A stretch of 64,000 nucleotides of DNA from Streptomyces sp. NBC_00223 (GTDB lineage: Bacteria > Actinomycetota > Actinomycetes > Streptomycetales > Streptomycetaceae), in contig NZ_CP108109.1 of the NCBI RefSeq assembly GCF_036199905.1, forward strand, positions 6,137,501-6,201,500. The letters are read 5' to 3'. The notes beneath the pieces are model-generated. The model ran no database searches, was not told the DNA's origin, and worked only from the letters and a program-made list of their open reading frames with translations. This document shows, in pieces, positions 8,586 through 17,883 of the stretch (the stretch's first letter is position 1; each line of letters opens with the position of its first letter). The position numbers and the translations under genes were made by a program.

Positions 8586-9343
8586 GCCCCGCCCCGTTCA
8601 CCAAGCACTACGCGGAACCCGAGCGCGCGGCGGGGGCGGTGCGCCACTACCGGTGGCTCACCGCGCACGCCAAACCGCTGCGGCAGCCGGCCCTCCACAC
8701 CGCCGGACCGCGGTTCCTGACGTTCGAACGGATCGAGGGCCGCCCTGTACGCCCCGAGGACCTCCCGCGCGTGGCGGAACTGCTGGGCCATGCCCACGGT
8801 TCCGCCTGGACCAGCGACCTGCACTCCGCATCGCTGGACACCCCGCACCACTTCCAGGACGGCACGCAGTTCGACGACTACCTCGGGCCCCGGAGGGTCG
8901 CTCTGCGGCGACGTCACGAGCAGGGCTACCTGCCGAACAAGACGGCACTGCACGCGATGCTCGACCTGCTGCAAGCGACCGCCGAGGGACCGTGCGCCTT
9001 CTACAAGGACAGCAACCCGCGGAACTTCATCATCACCAGCACGCAGGACATCGTCGCTGTCGACACCGACGACCTGTCCCTCACCCCGATGGGCTACGAC
9101 CTCGCCAAGCTCGTCGCGACGCTCCACCTGACCTACGGGCCGCTCACGGACCAAGCCGTCACCACCGCACTGCTCGCGTACAACGCGGCAGCCCGACGCC
9201 ACGACGCCCGGCTGGGCACGACGGACCGGGGCCAGCTCGACAGCTTCCTGGGCCTGCACGCCGTGCTCACCGCCCCGTACGTCGGCCGCAACGGCTACCA
9301 CTACAGCCTGCCCCTCCGTTTCAGCCACCGAGGAGCCTCATGA
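8582..9343 (+). CDS. Phosphotransferase (APH/choline-kinase-like)
   Basis: 253 residues; ATG 8582 overlaps the preceding stop and the TGA overlaps the next ATG. The C-terminal half has the catalytic loop of aminoglycoside-phosphotransferase-like kinases in the variant form FYKDSNPRNFII (Asp and Asn kept, the usual His replaced by Tyr-Lys) followed by VAVDTDDLSLTPMGYDLAK, where an Asp serves as metal ligand. The N-terminal lobe is short (FLTFERIEGRPV). Likely a small-molecule kinase in the pathway; the short N-lobe and altered loop leave activity uncertain. A second, canonical APH-type gene follows two genes later. Confidence 0.65.
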   Translation: MSPAPFTKHYAEPERAAGAVRHYRWLTAHAKPLRQPALHTAGPRFLTFERIEGRPVRPEDLPRVAELLGHAHGSAWTSDLHSASLDTPHHFQDGTQFDDYLGPRRVALRRRHEQGYLPNKTALHAMLDLLQATAEGPCAFYKDSNPRNFIITSTQDIVAVDTDDLSLTPMGYDLAKLVATLHLTYGPLTDQAVTTALLAYNAAARRHDARLGTTDRGQLDSFLGLHAVLTAPYVGRNGYHYSLPLRFSHRGAS

Positions 9344-9996
9344 TCATCACCGAACTCGTCTTCGTCCGGCACGGCCAGGCCCAGTGCAACGCGGCCGGCC
9401 TCGTCGGGGGACCGCGCACCTGCACCGGCCTGACCAACCTCGGGTACGCCCAAGCCGAACAGGCCGCACGCCGCCTGGCCACCGAGCACCTGAAGAGGCC
9501 CTTCGACGTCATCTACACCGGCCCTCGGATCCGCCTCGTCCAGACCGGCGAGATCATCGCCCAGACGCTCCAGATCCCCGTGCACCACGACGACCGACTC
9601 GACGGCCCGGTCCACGGTGACGCCGACGGCCGGCCCTGGGACGCGGTGAAGACGGCCGCCGACGGCGGGCCGCACGCCCACCCCGACACGCCCTGGGCCA
9701 ACGGCTCCGACACCTGGAACGGGTTCCTGGAGCGCGCCGGCAGGAACCTGAGCCAGCTCATCGAGGAGAACCACGGCAAGCGCGTCGTCTTCGCCGCCCA
9801 CGGGGAGACGGTGATCACCGCACACACCCTGCTGCTCGGCATCCCGATCGGCTCGCCCGCCGGATTCACCCACAACCACGCCTCCATCACCCGCTGGCAG
9901 CACCACCGCAACCGCCTGGGCCAGACCCGCTGGATGCTCGACCGGCACAACGACACCGAGCACCTCAGTCTCCTCACGCCGGAGCCGACCCCGTGA
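9340..9996 (+). CDS. Histidine phosphatase family protein
   Basis: 218 residues, ATG 9340 within the previous stop (ATGA). The phosphohistidine loop is VFVRHGQAQCN near the N-terminus; TGLTNLGYAQAEQAARRL, a conserved Arg region (YTGPRIRLVQTGEII) and the second catalytic His in VVFAAHGET complete the phosphoglycerate-mutase-like fold. Members dephosphorylate sugar phosphates, nucleotides or cofactors. With the HAD and NUDIX genes this makes three phosphate-removing enzymes against three kinase-like ones in one operon. It couples by GTGA to the following kinase. Confidence 0.8.
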   Translation: MIITELVFVRHGQAQCNAAGLVGGPRTCTGLTNLGYAQAEQAARRLATEHLKRPFDVIYTGPRIRLVQTGEIIAQTLQIPVHHDDRLDGPVHGDADGRPWDAVKTAADGGPHAHPDTPWANGSDTWNGFLERAGRNLSQLIEENHGKRVVFAAHGETVITAHTLLLGIPIGSPAGFTHNHASITRWQHHRNRLGQTRWMLDRHNDTEHLSLLTPEPTP

Positions 9997-10829
9997 TCGC
10001 GACTTCGCGCGACCCCCGGATACAACTGGCGCACCTCCTCCTCGGCGCAGTCGACATCGCAGCGGACCCCGCGCTCCCGCCCCGCGTCGTACGCCTGGTG
10101 GCCGGCGACGGGCGTCAGTTCATCGCGAAGCAGCACGCGGAGCGAGACCGGTACGCCGGTGAACTCCACGCCTACCGGGCGTGGGTCACCCATCTGAGCG
10201 GCCATGCGCCGGAGTTGGTCGGCCGGGATGACGCCACCCGCACCCTGCTGCTCACCGCGCTCGCAGGCGACCGGGCGGATGCCTTCGCTCCGGGCTCGCC
10301 CGAGGAGGAGCTGGCCCACCACGAGGCCGGGCACGTGTTGGGCAAGCTGCACCGGGCCACCACCATGCTCCAGGGCGGTGCCGTCGGCGCCTCGCTCGCC
10401 GAGCGGTTCCAGGGGTGGATCGACCGGGCCGTCCACGCCGACCTGCTCGACGCGGCCGAGGAGAACCTGCTGAAGCACCACGCGGTGATCCTGGGCGCCA
10501 GCCACATGGACAGCGCGATCTGCCACCTCGACTACCAGCCGCGCAACTGGCTGCTCGGCGACACCTTCGGCATCTACGACTTCGAGCACATGCGACGCGA
10601 CGCCCGGGTCCGCGACTTCGCCCGGCTCGAATTCCGGCGCTGGCAGGCCGCACCCCACCTCCGCACCGCCTTCTTCGACGGCTACGGGCGCTCGCCCAAC
10701 GACACCGAACGACGCCTCCTGGAGTCCTTCGGCGCCATTGAGGCGGCCACAGCCCTGGTCAAGGGCCACCAAGAGAACGACGCCGCCCTCAGCGCGCACG
10801 GCAGAACCGTCCTGTCCCGGATCACCTGA
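9993..10829 (+). CDS. Phosphotransferase, APH family (canonical motifs)
   Basis: 278 residues from GTG 9993, overlapping the histidine phosphatase stop. The catalytic loop is CHLDYQPRNWLL (HxDxxxxN) and the metal-binding motif is IYDFEHM, both as in aminoglycoside phosphotransferases and homoserine/choline kinases. The N-lobe includes RQFIAKQHAERDRYAGELHAY, with a candidate ATP-binding Lys and a paired Glu. The neighbourhood suggests phosphorylation of a biosynthetic intermediate or self-protection by product phosphorylation; the sequence cannot separate the two. Confidence 0.75.
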   Translation: MIATSRDPRIQLAHLLLGAVDIAADPALPPRVVRLVAGDGRQFIAKQHAERDRYAGELHAYRAWVTHLSGHAPELVGRDDATRTLLLTALAGDRADAFAPGSPEEELAHHEAGHVLGKLHRATTMLQGGAVGASLAERFQGWIDRAVHADLLDAAEENLLKHHAVILGASHMDSAICHLDYQPRNWLLGDTFGIYDFEHMRRDARVRDFARLEFRRWQAAPHLRTAFFDGYGRSPNDTERRLLESFGAIEAATALVKGHQENDAALSAHGRTVLSRIT

Positions 10830-10864
10830 CCTACCCCTTCGACGACACCTCTCTGGAGATCCCC

Positions 10865-11863
10865 GTGCCACAGCACGAGCAGCCCCCGACCAACGCTTCC
10901 CTCCGACGGGCCGTGGTGACCGGCTCCGCCGGATTCATCGGCTCCCACCTCGCCCACTCCCTCGTCCAGGCCGGCACCACCGTGATCGGCGTGGACCGCC
11001 GAGACCCGTCCACCGACCCGACGGCCGCCGCCAACCTCGCCGCGCTGCGAGGACGCCAGGGATACCACCACGTCACGGCCGACCTCCTCCACTGCGTCAT
11101 CGACCCCCTTCTGATCGACGCCGACGCGGTATTCCACCTCGCCGGCATCCCCGGCGTGCGGCCCTCCTGGGGACCGCAGTTCGGCGACTATCTCGCGTCC
11201 AACGTGCTGGCCACCCACCGCGTCCTCGAAGCCTCCACCCGGATCGGCGTCCCCCGACTGGTCGTCGCCTCCTCTTCCAGCGTCTACGGTCCGACCGACG
11301 GCGATGCGAGCCTCGAGACCGACCGCCCCAATCCCGCCTCCCCGTACGCCGTGACCAAGCTGGCCGAGGAGCAGCTCTGCCTCGCCTACGCCGAGCGCCC
11401 CGGCGGTCCCAGCGTCGTCGCCCTGCGGTACTTCACCGTCTACGGCCCCCGGCAGCGCGCCGACATGTTCACCCACCGCGCCCTGTACGCCGCTCTGACC
11501 GGACAGCCCCTGCGCCTGTACGGAGACGGCCACCAGCGCCGCGACTTCACCTACATCGGCGACGTAGTCGCCGCCACGATCGCCGCCGGCGTCGTTCCGA
11601 ACGCTCACGGCCCCATCAACGTCGGCGGCGGCTCGAACGCGTCGCTGCTGGACGTGATCGACATCGCCAACAGCCTTACCGGCCGCGAGATCCAGCTCCA
11701 CCAGGACCACGTGCGCAACGGGGACGTCCTGCTCACGCGTGCCGACTCCGGCCGCGCGGGAGAGGTCCTCGGCTGGCAGCCGCGCGTCGACCTCCACAGC
11801 GGACTGCGCGCGCACATGCAGGCTCTGGCCGCCCCGGTGCCGGACTACAGCCGGGCCGCGTAG
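10865..11863 (+). CDS. NAD-dependent nucleotide-sugar epimerase/dehydratase
   Basis: 332 residues from GTG 10865, with TGGAGAT upstream. It is an extended SDR: VVTGSAGFIGSH is the NAD-binding GxxGxxG, VFHLAGIPGVRPSW follows, the catalytic Ser cluster is in VASSSSVYG, and YAVTK supplies the YxxxK pair; RYFTVYGPRQRADM and RDFTYIGDVV are typical of the UDP-glucose 4-epimerase/GalE-WbpP group. It would supply a sugar nucleotide for the glycosyltransferase-like proteins upstream. Sugar specificity cannot be read from sequence. Confidence 0.85.
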   Translation: MPQHEQPPTNASLRRAVVTGSAGFIGSHLAHSLVQAGTTVIGVDRRDPSTDPTAAANLAALRGRQGYHHVTADLLHCVIDPLLIDADAVFHLAGIPGVRPSWGPQFGDYLASNVLATHRVLEASTRIGVPRLVVASSSSVYGPTDGDASLETDRPNPASPYAVTKLAEEQLCLAYAERPGGPSVVALRYFTVYGPRQRADMFTHRALYAALTGQPLRLYGDGHQRRDFTYIGDVVAATIAAGVVPNAHGPINVGGGSNASLLDVIDIANSLTGREIQLHQDHVRNGDVLLTRADSGRAGEVLGWQPRVDLHSGLRAHMQALAAPVPDYSRAA

Positions 11864-11894
11864 CCCTACGCCTCGGAATCCGAGAGGAATGCTC

Positions 11895-13016
11895 ATGGAA
11901 ACCCCCGAGCGAGCACGGCTGGACGCCTTCTTTCGGAGGATCACCGCGCAGTTCCCCGCCGGGCAGGCGATCACAACGCTGGTCATCACCCACCTGCTCC
12001 CGGAACGCCCCGCGTTCTTGCGCGCCATGACGGCGGTGTCCACGATCGGCGCCGTCCTCCCCAAGCCCCGGTCGATCCACCAGGCGACCCTCGACACCGT
12101 CCGCCGCACCCTGCCGGTCCACGACCTGAGCCGGGAGCGGTTCACCGACGAGACCCAGGCCCTGCACTACCTGGAGGACACGGCCGGCGGCCAGGACGTC
12201 GTCCTGGCCGACATCGGTGGCTACTTCGCGGCCAGCCTCCACACCCTCGTGAACAAGTTCTCCGGCCGCATCCTCGGCGTGGTCGAGGACACCGAGAACG
12301 GACACCAGCGGTACGCGGCTCTCGGCTCGCTGCCGTGCCCGGTCGTGTCCGTGGCCCGCTCACCGCTCAAGGACTGCGAGGACCACCTCGTCGGCCGGTC
12401 CATCGTGTTCTCCACCGACGCCCTCGTCCGCGCCCGCGGGGACATCCTCACGAGCCGCAGCGCCTGCGTCATCGGCTTCGGCAAGATCGGCCGCTCCATT
12501 GCGCAGACCCTGCGCGCCCAGGACCTGCGCGTCACCGTGTACGACAACGACGCGGTCAAGCGGGTACAGGCGCACGCCCTCGGCTTCCGCACCAGCGCGT
12601 CCACCACCGAGGCCGTCCACGACGCGGAACTCGTCCTCTGCGCCACTGGCAATCTCGCCCTCCGGCACGAGGATTTCGCCGCCCTGCGCAACGGCGCGTA
12701 CCTCGGATCGGTGACCTCCTCCGAGGACGAACTCGAACTCAGCAGCCTTGATGACCTCTACGAACGCAGACCCGTCGGACCCCAGTTGACTCGATACGAG
12801 GTCACTGGCCACTACTTCTACGTCCTCGCCGACGGGGGTGCCGTCAACTTCGTGCACGGCGCCGCCGTCGGCACCTACATCCACCTCGTACAGGCCGAGA
12901 TACTCGCCGCCACCGCCGCACTCAGCCACGCGCGACTCCAGCCCGGACTGCACGAGATGCCGGCGGCCGACCGCGACACCATCGCCAGAACCTGGCTCCG
13001 CCACTTCGAAAGGTGA
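11895..13016 (+). CDS. S-adenosylhomocysteine-hydrolase-like NAD-dependent protein
   Basis: 373 residues from ATG 11895; ATG 11889 is in frame, but GAGAGGAA at 11882-11889 fits 11895. The order of motifs follows AdoHcy hydrolase. Near residues 115-135, VVEDTENGHQRY parallels the substrate-binding EETTTGVxRLY. Then SPLKDCED corresponds to the Lys/Asp region, and CVIGFGKIGRSIAQTL stands where the NAD-binding GYGxxGKG is found in true SAHH. ELVLCATGN and GAYLGSVTSS also match. It is shorter than usual SAHH (about 430-490 residues) and lacks the C-terminal Lys/Tyr tail that reaches into the neighbouring NAD site. It may oxidise a nucleoside-like substrate rather than recycle AdoHcy; this is inference. 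Confidence 0.72.
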   Translation: METPERARLDAFFRRITAQFPAGQAITTLVITHLLPERPAFLRAMTAVSTIGAVLPKPRSIHQATLDTVRRTLPVHDLSRERFTDETQALHYLEDTAGGQDVVLADIGGYFAASLHTLVNKFSGRILGVVEDTENGHQRYAALGSLPCPVVSVARSPLKDCEDHLVGRSIVFSTDALVRARGDILTSRSACVIGFGKIGRSIAQTLRAQDLRVTVYDNDAVKRVQAHALGFRTSASTTEAVHDAELVLCATGNLALRHEDFAALRNGAYLGSVTSSEDELELSSLDDLYERRPVGPQLTRYEVTGHYFYVLADGGAVNFVHGAAVGTYIHLVQAEILAATAALSHARLQPGLHEMPAADRDTIARTWLRHFER

Positions 13017-13022
13017 CCTCGT

Positions 13023-13574
13023 TTGCCACCCTCCACCGAACACATCCGCGCAGTCACCGAGGCGTACCTCGCCCGCCACCCGGACGAGCGCGGCTCCCTG
13101 GCGATGCTGTTCGCCGCGCTCGCCGGCGCGGCCGATCCCACCAGCCGCAAGACCTTCCCCGCCCACGTGACCTGCAGCGCCATCCTCATCAACGATGAAC
13201 GGCACGTGCTCCACATCCTGCACAAGGCGTCCAGGAAACTGCTGGCGCCCGGCGGGCACAACGAACCGTCCGACCAGCACCTGCGCGACGCCGCCCTGCG
13301 CGAACTGCACGAGGAGGCCGGCATCCCGCCCAGCGCCGTCGTCCCCCTCGCCGGCCACGAGGACATCCCCCTCGACATCGACGTGCACGCGATCGACGCG
13401 AACCTGTCGAAGAACGAGCCGGCTCACCACCACGTGGACTTCCGCTGGGCCTTCCACCTCGGGGCCGATCACGCGGTGACGCTGCAGGAGGAGGAGGTCG
13501 ACGGCTACCAGTGGCGGCCGTTCGCGACCACCGCCTCACCCACCGTCCGCGCCAAGCTCGCCCAGCTCACCTGA
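13023..13574 (+). CDS. NUDIX hydrolase
   Basis: 183 residues from TTG 13023, six bases after the preceding stop. The Nudix box reads GGHNEPSDQHLRDAALRELHEEAGI at about residues 79-103 (GGxxE, REL.EE.G complete); flanking strands are VTCSAILINDERHVLHILHK and HHHVDFRWAFHLG. The N-terminal 45 residues form a helical extension. NUDIX enzymes cleave nucleoside diphosphates linked to X. In this operon it could trim nucleotide-sugar or modified nucleotide intermediates. Confidence 0.8.
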   Translation: MPPSTEHIRAVTEAYLARHPDERGSLAMLFAALAGAADPTSRKTFPAHVTCSAILINDERHVLHILHKASRKLLAPGGHNEPSDQHLRDAALRELHEEAGIPPSAVVPLAGHEDIPLDIDVHAIDANLSKNEPAHHHVDFRWAFHLGADHAVTLQEEEVDGYQWRPFATTASPTVRAKLAQLT

Positions 13575-13605
13575 AGCCCCCGAACCCGACAACCAGGAGG
13601 ACGCC

Positions 13606-14361
13606 GTGGCCGCCACCACAGCCCGACCGATCGACGCCGAACGGCGCCGGCACATCGCCGTCATACCCTGCCGCTGGGGTGCCTCCCGCTTCCCCGGCAA
13701 ACCGCTGGCCCTCCTCGGCGGCATGCCGCTGCTCTGGCACGTCCACCAGCGCTGCCTGGAGGCGAAACGCCTCGACGGAGCCATCGTCGCGACGGACGAC
13801 GAACGCATTGAAGCAGCGTGCCGCGAACTCGGCATCGACAGCATCCGTACCGGGGAGCACCTCACCGGCACCGACCGCGTCGCGGAGGTCGCCGAACGCC
13901 TGCCGGCCGACGGATACATCAACGTCCAGGGCGACGAGCCGTTCATCTCGCCGACCGCCATCAACGACGTCTCCGAGGCCCTGGAATTCACTCCGCCCGG
14001 CACCTGCGCCGTGAACGCCTACACCGAGCTGGTCGACGTCGGCGCCGTCCTGGACCACAACGTCGTCAAGGTCGTCGTCACGGCCCGCAGCGAGGCCCTC
14101 ATGTTCTCGCGCCAGCCCATCCCATACCCCAGGGGCGACCGGCCGAAGTACCTGCGCCAACTGGGCCTCTACGGCTTCACCGGCGAGGCGCTCCAGCACT
14201 TCCGGCAGCTCCAGCAGGGGCCCCTGGAGCGTGCCGAGGGAGTGGAGATGCTGCGCTTCGTCGAACACGGCCACGCCGTGCGGATGGTGCCTGTCCTGGA
14301 CGACGGGGTGGCCGTAGACACTCCCGCGGATCTGGCGCGCGCCGAGCGGCTTATCGGCTAG
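13606..14361 (+). CDS. CMP-sugar synthetase, KdsB (Kdo cytidylyltransferase) family
   Basis: 251 residues from GTG 13606, with CCAGGAGGACG upstream. KdsB landmarks: HIAVIPCRWGASRFPGKPLALLGGMPLL, IVATDDERIEAAC, GTDRVAEV, YINVQGDEPFI, FSRQPIPYP, LRQLGLYGF and a C-terminal VDTPADLARAE. The length is the family norm. The enzyme transfers CMP from CTP to a sugar acid, typically Kdo for Gram-negative lipopolysaccharide, which this organism should lack; the substrate here is therefore likely another ulosonic or aldonic acid. The stop TAG (14359-14361) lies within the CTAG target duplicated by the adjacent mobile element. Confidence 0.85.
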   Translation: MAATTARPIDAERRRHIAVIPCRWGASRFPGKPLALLGGMPLLWHVHQRCLEAKRLDGAIVATDDERIEAACRELGIDSIRTGEHLTGTDRVAEVAERLPADGYINVQGDEPFISPTAINDVSEALEFTPPGTCAVNAYTELVDVGAVLDHNVVKVVVTARSEALMFSRQPIPYPRGDRPKYLRQLGLYGFTGEALQHFRQLQQGPLERAEGVEMLRFVEHGHAVRMVPVLDDGVAVDTPADLARAERLIG

Positions 14362-14386
14362 TACTCCCGCTGTAGATCGTGATCTT
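14358..14386 (+). repeat. Left target duplication (CTAG) plus 25-bp inverted repeat
   Basis: CTAG at 14358-14361 followed by TACTCCCGC...GATCGTGATCTT to 14386. It is the exact reverse complement of 16381-16409. Confidence 0.9.
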
Positions 14387-14465
14387 GCTGGGGATGGGTG
14401 TGCAGTCGCGGGGACGGAGCGATATCGGATCGCGTGAGGCGCTCGCGGGCTGGCACTCTGATCCC

Positions 14466-15020
14466 ATGGATCACGCGGAAGTACTGCTCATCGGGGGACG
14501 GGCCGGTGTCGGCAAGACGTCGGTCGGGTGGGAGGTTTCGGCTCAGCTCCGCGCCGCAGCTGTCTCGCACGCCGTCATCGAGGGCGACTTCATGGGGCAG
14601 GTCCATCCGGCGCCGGAGGGGGACCCTGACCGGTCGGTGATAACCGAGAGCAACCTGACGGCCGTGTGGGCGAACTTCACACGGCGCGGTTACCGCCGGC
14701 TGATCTATACGAACACTGCGAGCGTGCTGCCCGAGGCGACGGGGATGTTCGAGCGTGCCATGGGCCCCGGGGTGCGGATCGTACGGGTCCTGCTCACCGC
14801 GTTGGACGCCACCGCCCGCGAGCGCCTGGTAGGCCGAGAGCTCGGCTCGGAGCTTGAGCGGGAGTTGGAAGGCAGTGTCCGCACGGCGCGGATCCTGGAC
14901 CAGCGGGTCTCCGCGCAAGCCGTGCGGGTGGTAACTGACGGTCGGTCAGTTGCGGACATCGCACGCCAGGTGGTGACGGCTACCGGCTGGGCCGGGCAGC
15001 ATGCTGCCCGCAAATCGTGA
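14466..15020 (+). CDS. Passenger P-loop kinase-like protein in the mobile element
   Basis: 184 residues from ATG 14466. Walker A is LLIGGRAGVGKTS at about residues 7-19; EGDFMGQ follows, as in small-molecule kinases of the chloramphenicol-phosphotransferase or gluconate-kinase type, and RRLIYTNTASVLP and RIVRVLLTALD are core strands. No lid motif is clear. The stop TGA (15018-15020) is supplied by the internal 11-bp copy of the transposon end, so the native C-terminus may have been cut. It is carried between the transposon ends and should move with the element. Function and any resistance role are unknown. Confidence 0.65.
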   Translation: MDHAEVLLIGGRAGVGKTSVGWEVSAQLRAAAVSHAVIEGDFMGQVHPAPEGDPDRSVITESNLTAVWANFTRRGYRRLIYTNTASVLPEATGMFERAMGPGVRIVRVLLTALDATARERLVGRELGSELERELEGSVRTARILDQRVSAQAVRVVTDGRSVADIARQVVTATGWAGQHAARKS

Positions 15021-15077
15021 TCTTACGGGTGAGGCCCGGTCGGGGAACGGTGCGGCCACCGTTGATCATCGTGAGTT

Positions 15078-16381
15078 GTGTGGACTGACGAAGAGACGGT
15101 GGCCGCAGGCCACAGCATAGATCCCGGGCGTTGGCGGGAGGCGTTCGAGGTGGCCATGGGCCGTATTGCAGGCCGGTTCAGCCGGGTTGAGCCCCGGCTG
15201 AGGGCAGGCCGGCTGGTGCTGGGCCTGCTGTCGGACCTTCCGCGCAAGAACTGTTGGACGATCGCAGAGTGGGCCGGGGAGGCCAGCCCGCACGGCATGC
15301 AGCACCTCCTTTGTCGGGCCTCTTGGGACGCCGACGCCGTCCGCGACGACGTGCGCGAATACGTCGTGGAGCACCTCCACGACGATGCCGCGGTGCTGGT
15401 CGTCGACGAGACCGGCGACGTGAAGAAGGGCACCGCCACGGTCGGGGTCCAGCGCCAGTACACCGGCACCGCCGGCCGGATCGAAAACTCCCAAGTCGCC
15501 GTCTACATGGTCTACGCAGGTCAGCGTGGCCACGCGGCAGTGGACCGGGAACTCCACGTCCCGCGCTCCTGGACCTCCGACCCCGACCGCTGCCGTGCCG
15601 CAGGCATTCCCGAGGAAACCGCCTTCGTCACCAAGCCCGAACTGGCCGCCCGCATGGTCGCCCGGTTCCTGGACGCCGGCCACCGGGCTGCATGGGTGGC
15701 GGGTGACGAGGTCTACGGTGGCAACCCGAAACTGCGAACCGCTCTGGAGGAACGCGCTACCGGCTACGTCCTGGCGGTGGCATGTTCCCACGAAGTCACC
15801 ACTGGTGCAGGGAAGTTCCGCGCGGACACCCTGGCCACGATGGTGCCCAGCAGAAGCTGTCCGCAGGGGCCGGGGCCAAGGGCCACCGCTTCTACGACTG
15901 GGCCGTCATCGACCTCCGCGACTCCCGCCCTGGGAGCCATCAACTGCTGATCCGCCGTAACCGCAGCACCGGCGAACTCGCCTGCTACCGCTGCTACTCG
16001 CCCACACCCGTGCCGACAACCACGCTGGTCCGAGTCGCCGGATCAAGGTGGCGGGTAGAGGAGTTCTTCCAGTCCGGTAAGGGCCTGGCCGGACTCGACG
16101 AGCACCAAGTCCGCCGCTACCCCTCCTGGTCCCGCTGGGTCACCCTGGCCATGCTCGCGCACGCCTTCCTCGCCGTGGTACGCGCAGAGGAGCATGCCCA
16201 CCGGCCGGGACGCGACGAACTGATCCCCCTGACCTGCAACGAGATCCAGCGCCTGTTCATCACCCTCATCGTCAGCCCCGTCCACGATGCCGCCCACCGG
16301 CTCGGCTGGTCCGACTGGCGGCGCCGACACCAGGCCCGATCACAGGCCAGCCATTACCGGCAACAAGCCACTCAAGCGTGA
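15078..16381 (+). pseudogene. IS701-family transposase, frameshifted
   Basis: From GTG 15078 the frame carries IS701 transposase features: RKNCWTIAEWAGEASPHGMQHLL, VLVVDETGDVKKGTATVGVQRQY (DDE region Asp), GTAGRIENSQVAVYM, and VAGDEVYGGNPKLR. After TLATMVP the protein continues in the next frame (QQKLSAGAGAKGHRFYDWAVIDLRD and on to WRVEEFFQSGKGLAGLDEHQVR with the catalytic Glu region), ending at TGA 16379-16381 inside the right terminal repeat. One base appears to be missing at about 15846-15848. As written, the transposase lacks its C-terminal catalytic part. Programmed frameshifting is not usual in IS701, so decay or a sequence error is more likely. Confidence 0.8.
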
Positions 16382-16405
16382 AGATCACGATCTACAGCGG
16401 GAGTA

Positions 16406-16409
<4 letters not shown>
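16381..16409 (-). repeat. Right 25-bp inverted repeat plus CTAG target duplication
   Basis: Reverse complement of 14358-14386 with no mismatch. The CTAG at 16406-16409 also contains the sdaA stop codon on the minus strand. Confidence 0.9.
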
Positions 16410-17791
<1,382 letters not shown>

Positions 17792-17883
17792 GGTTGCGTA
17801 CTCCTCGGTTGCGCGGACGCCAGTGTCCGCCGGGGTGCGGGCGGGACCGCCGGTTCGCGGCGGCCCCACCCGGGGAAAGGGGC

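Larger units (their letters stand above)
14362..16405. mobile_element. IS701-family element with passenger P-loop gene
   Basis: A 2,044-bp unit bounded by perfect 25-bp inverted repeats (14362-14386 and 16381-16405) and flanked on both sides by CTAG (14358-14361, 16406-16409). IS701-type elements are known to duplicate a 4-bp YTAR target, which CTAG fits. It holds a passenger P-loop gene and a transposase with IS701-type motifs that is frameshifted. An 11-bp copy of the inner terminal sequence (ATCGTGATCTT) at 15014-15024 lies between passenger and transposase, as if the passenger was captured outside an older left end. The insertion falls in the shared stop tetranucleotide of kdsB and sdaA and damages neither. 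Confidence 0.85.

Noticed and set aside
15078..16381. Programmed ribosomal frameshift to make a full transposase.
   Set aside because: No slippery A-run or fitting stem-loop was seen at 15.84 kb and the IS701 family is not known to use this.
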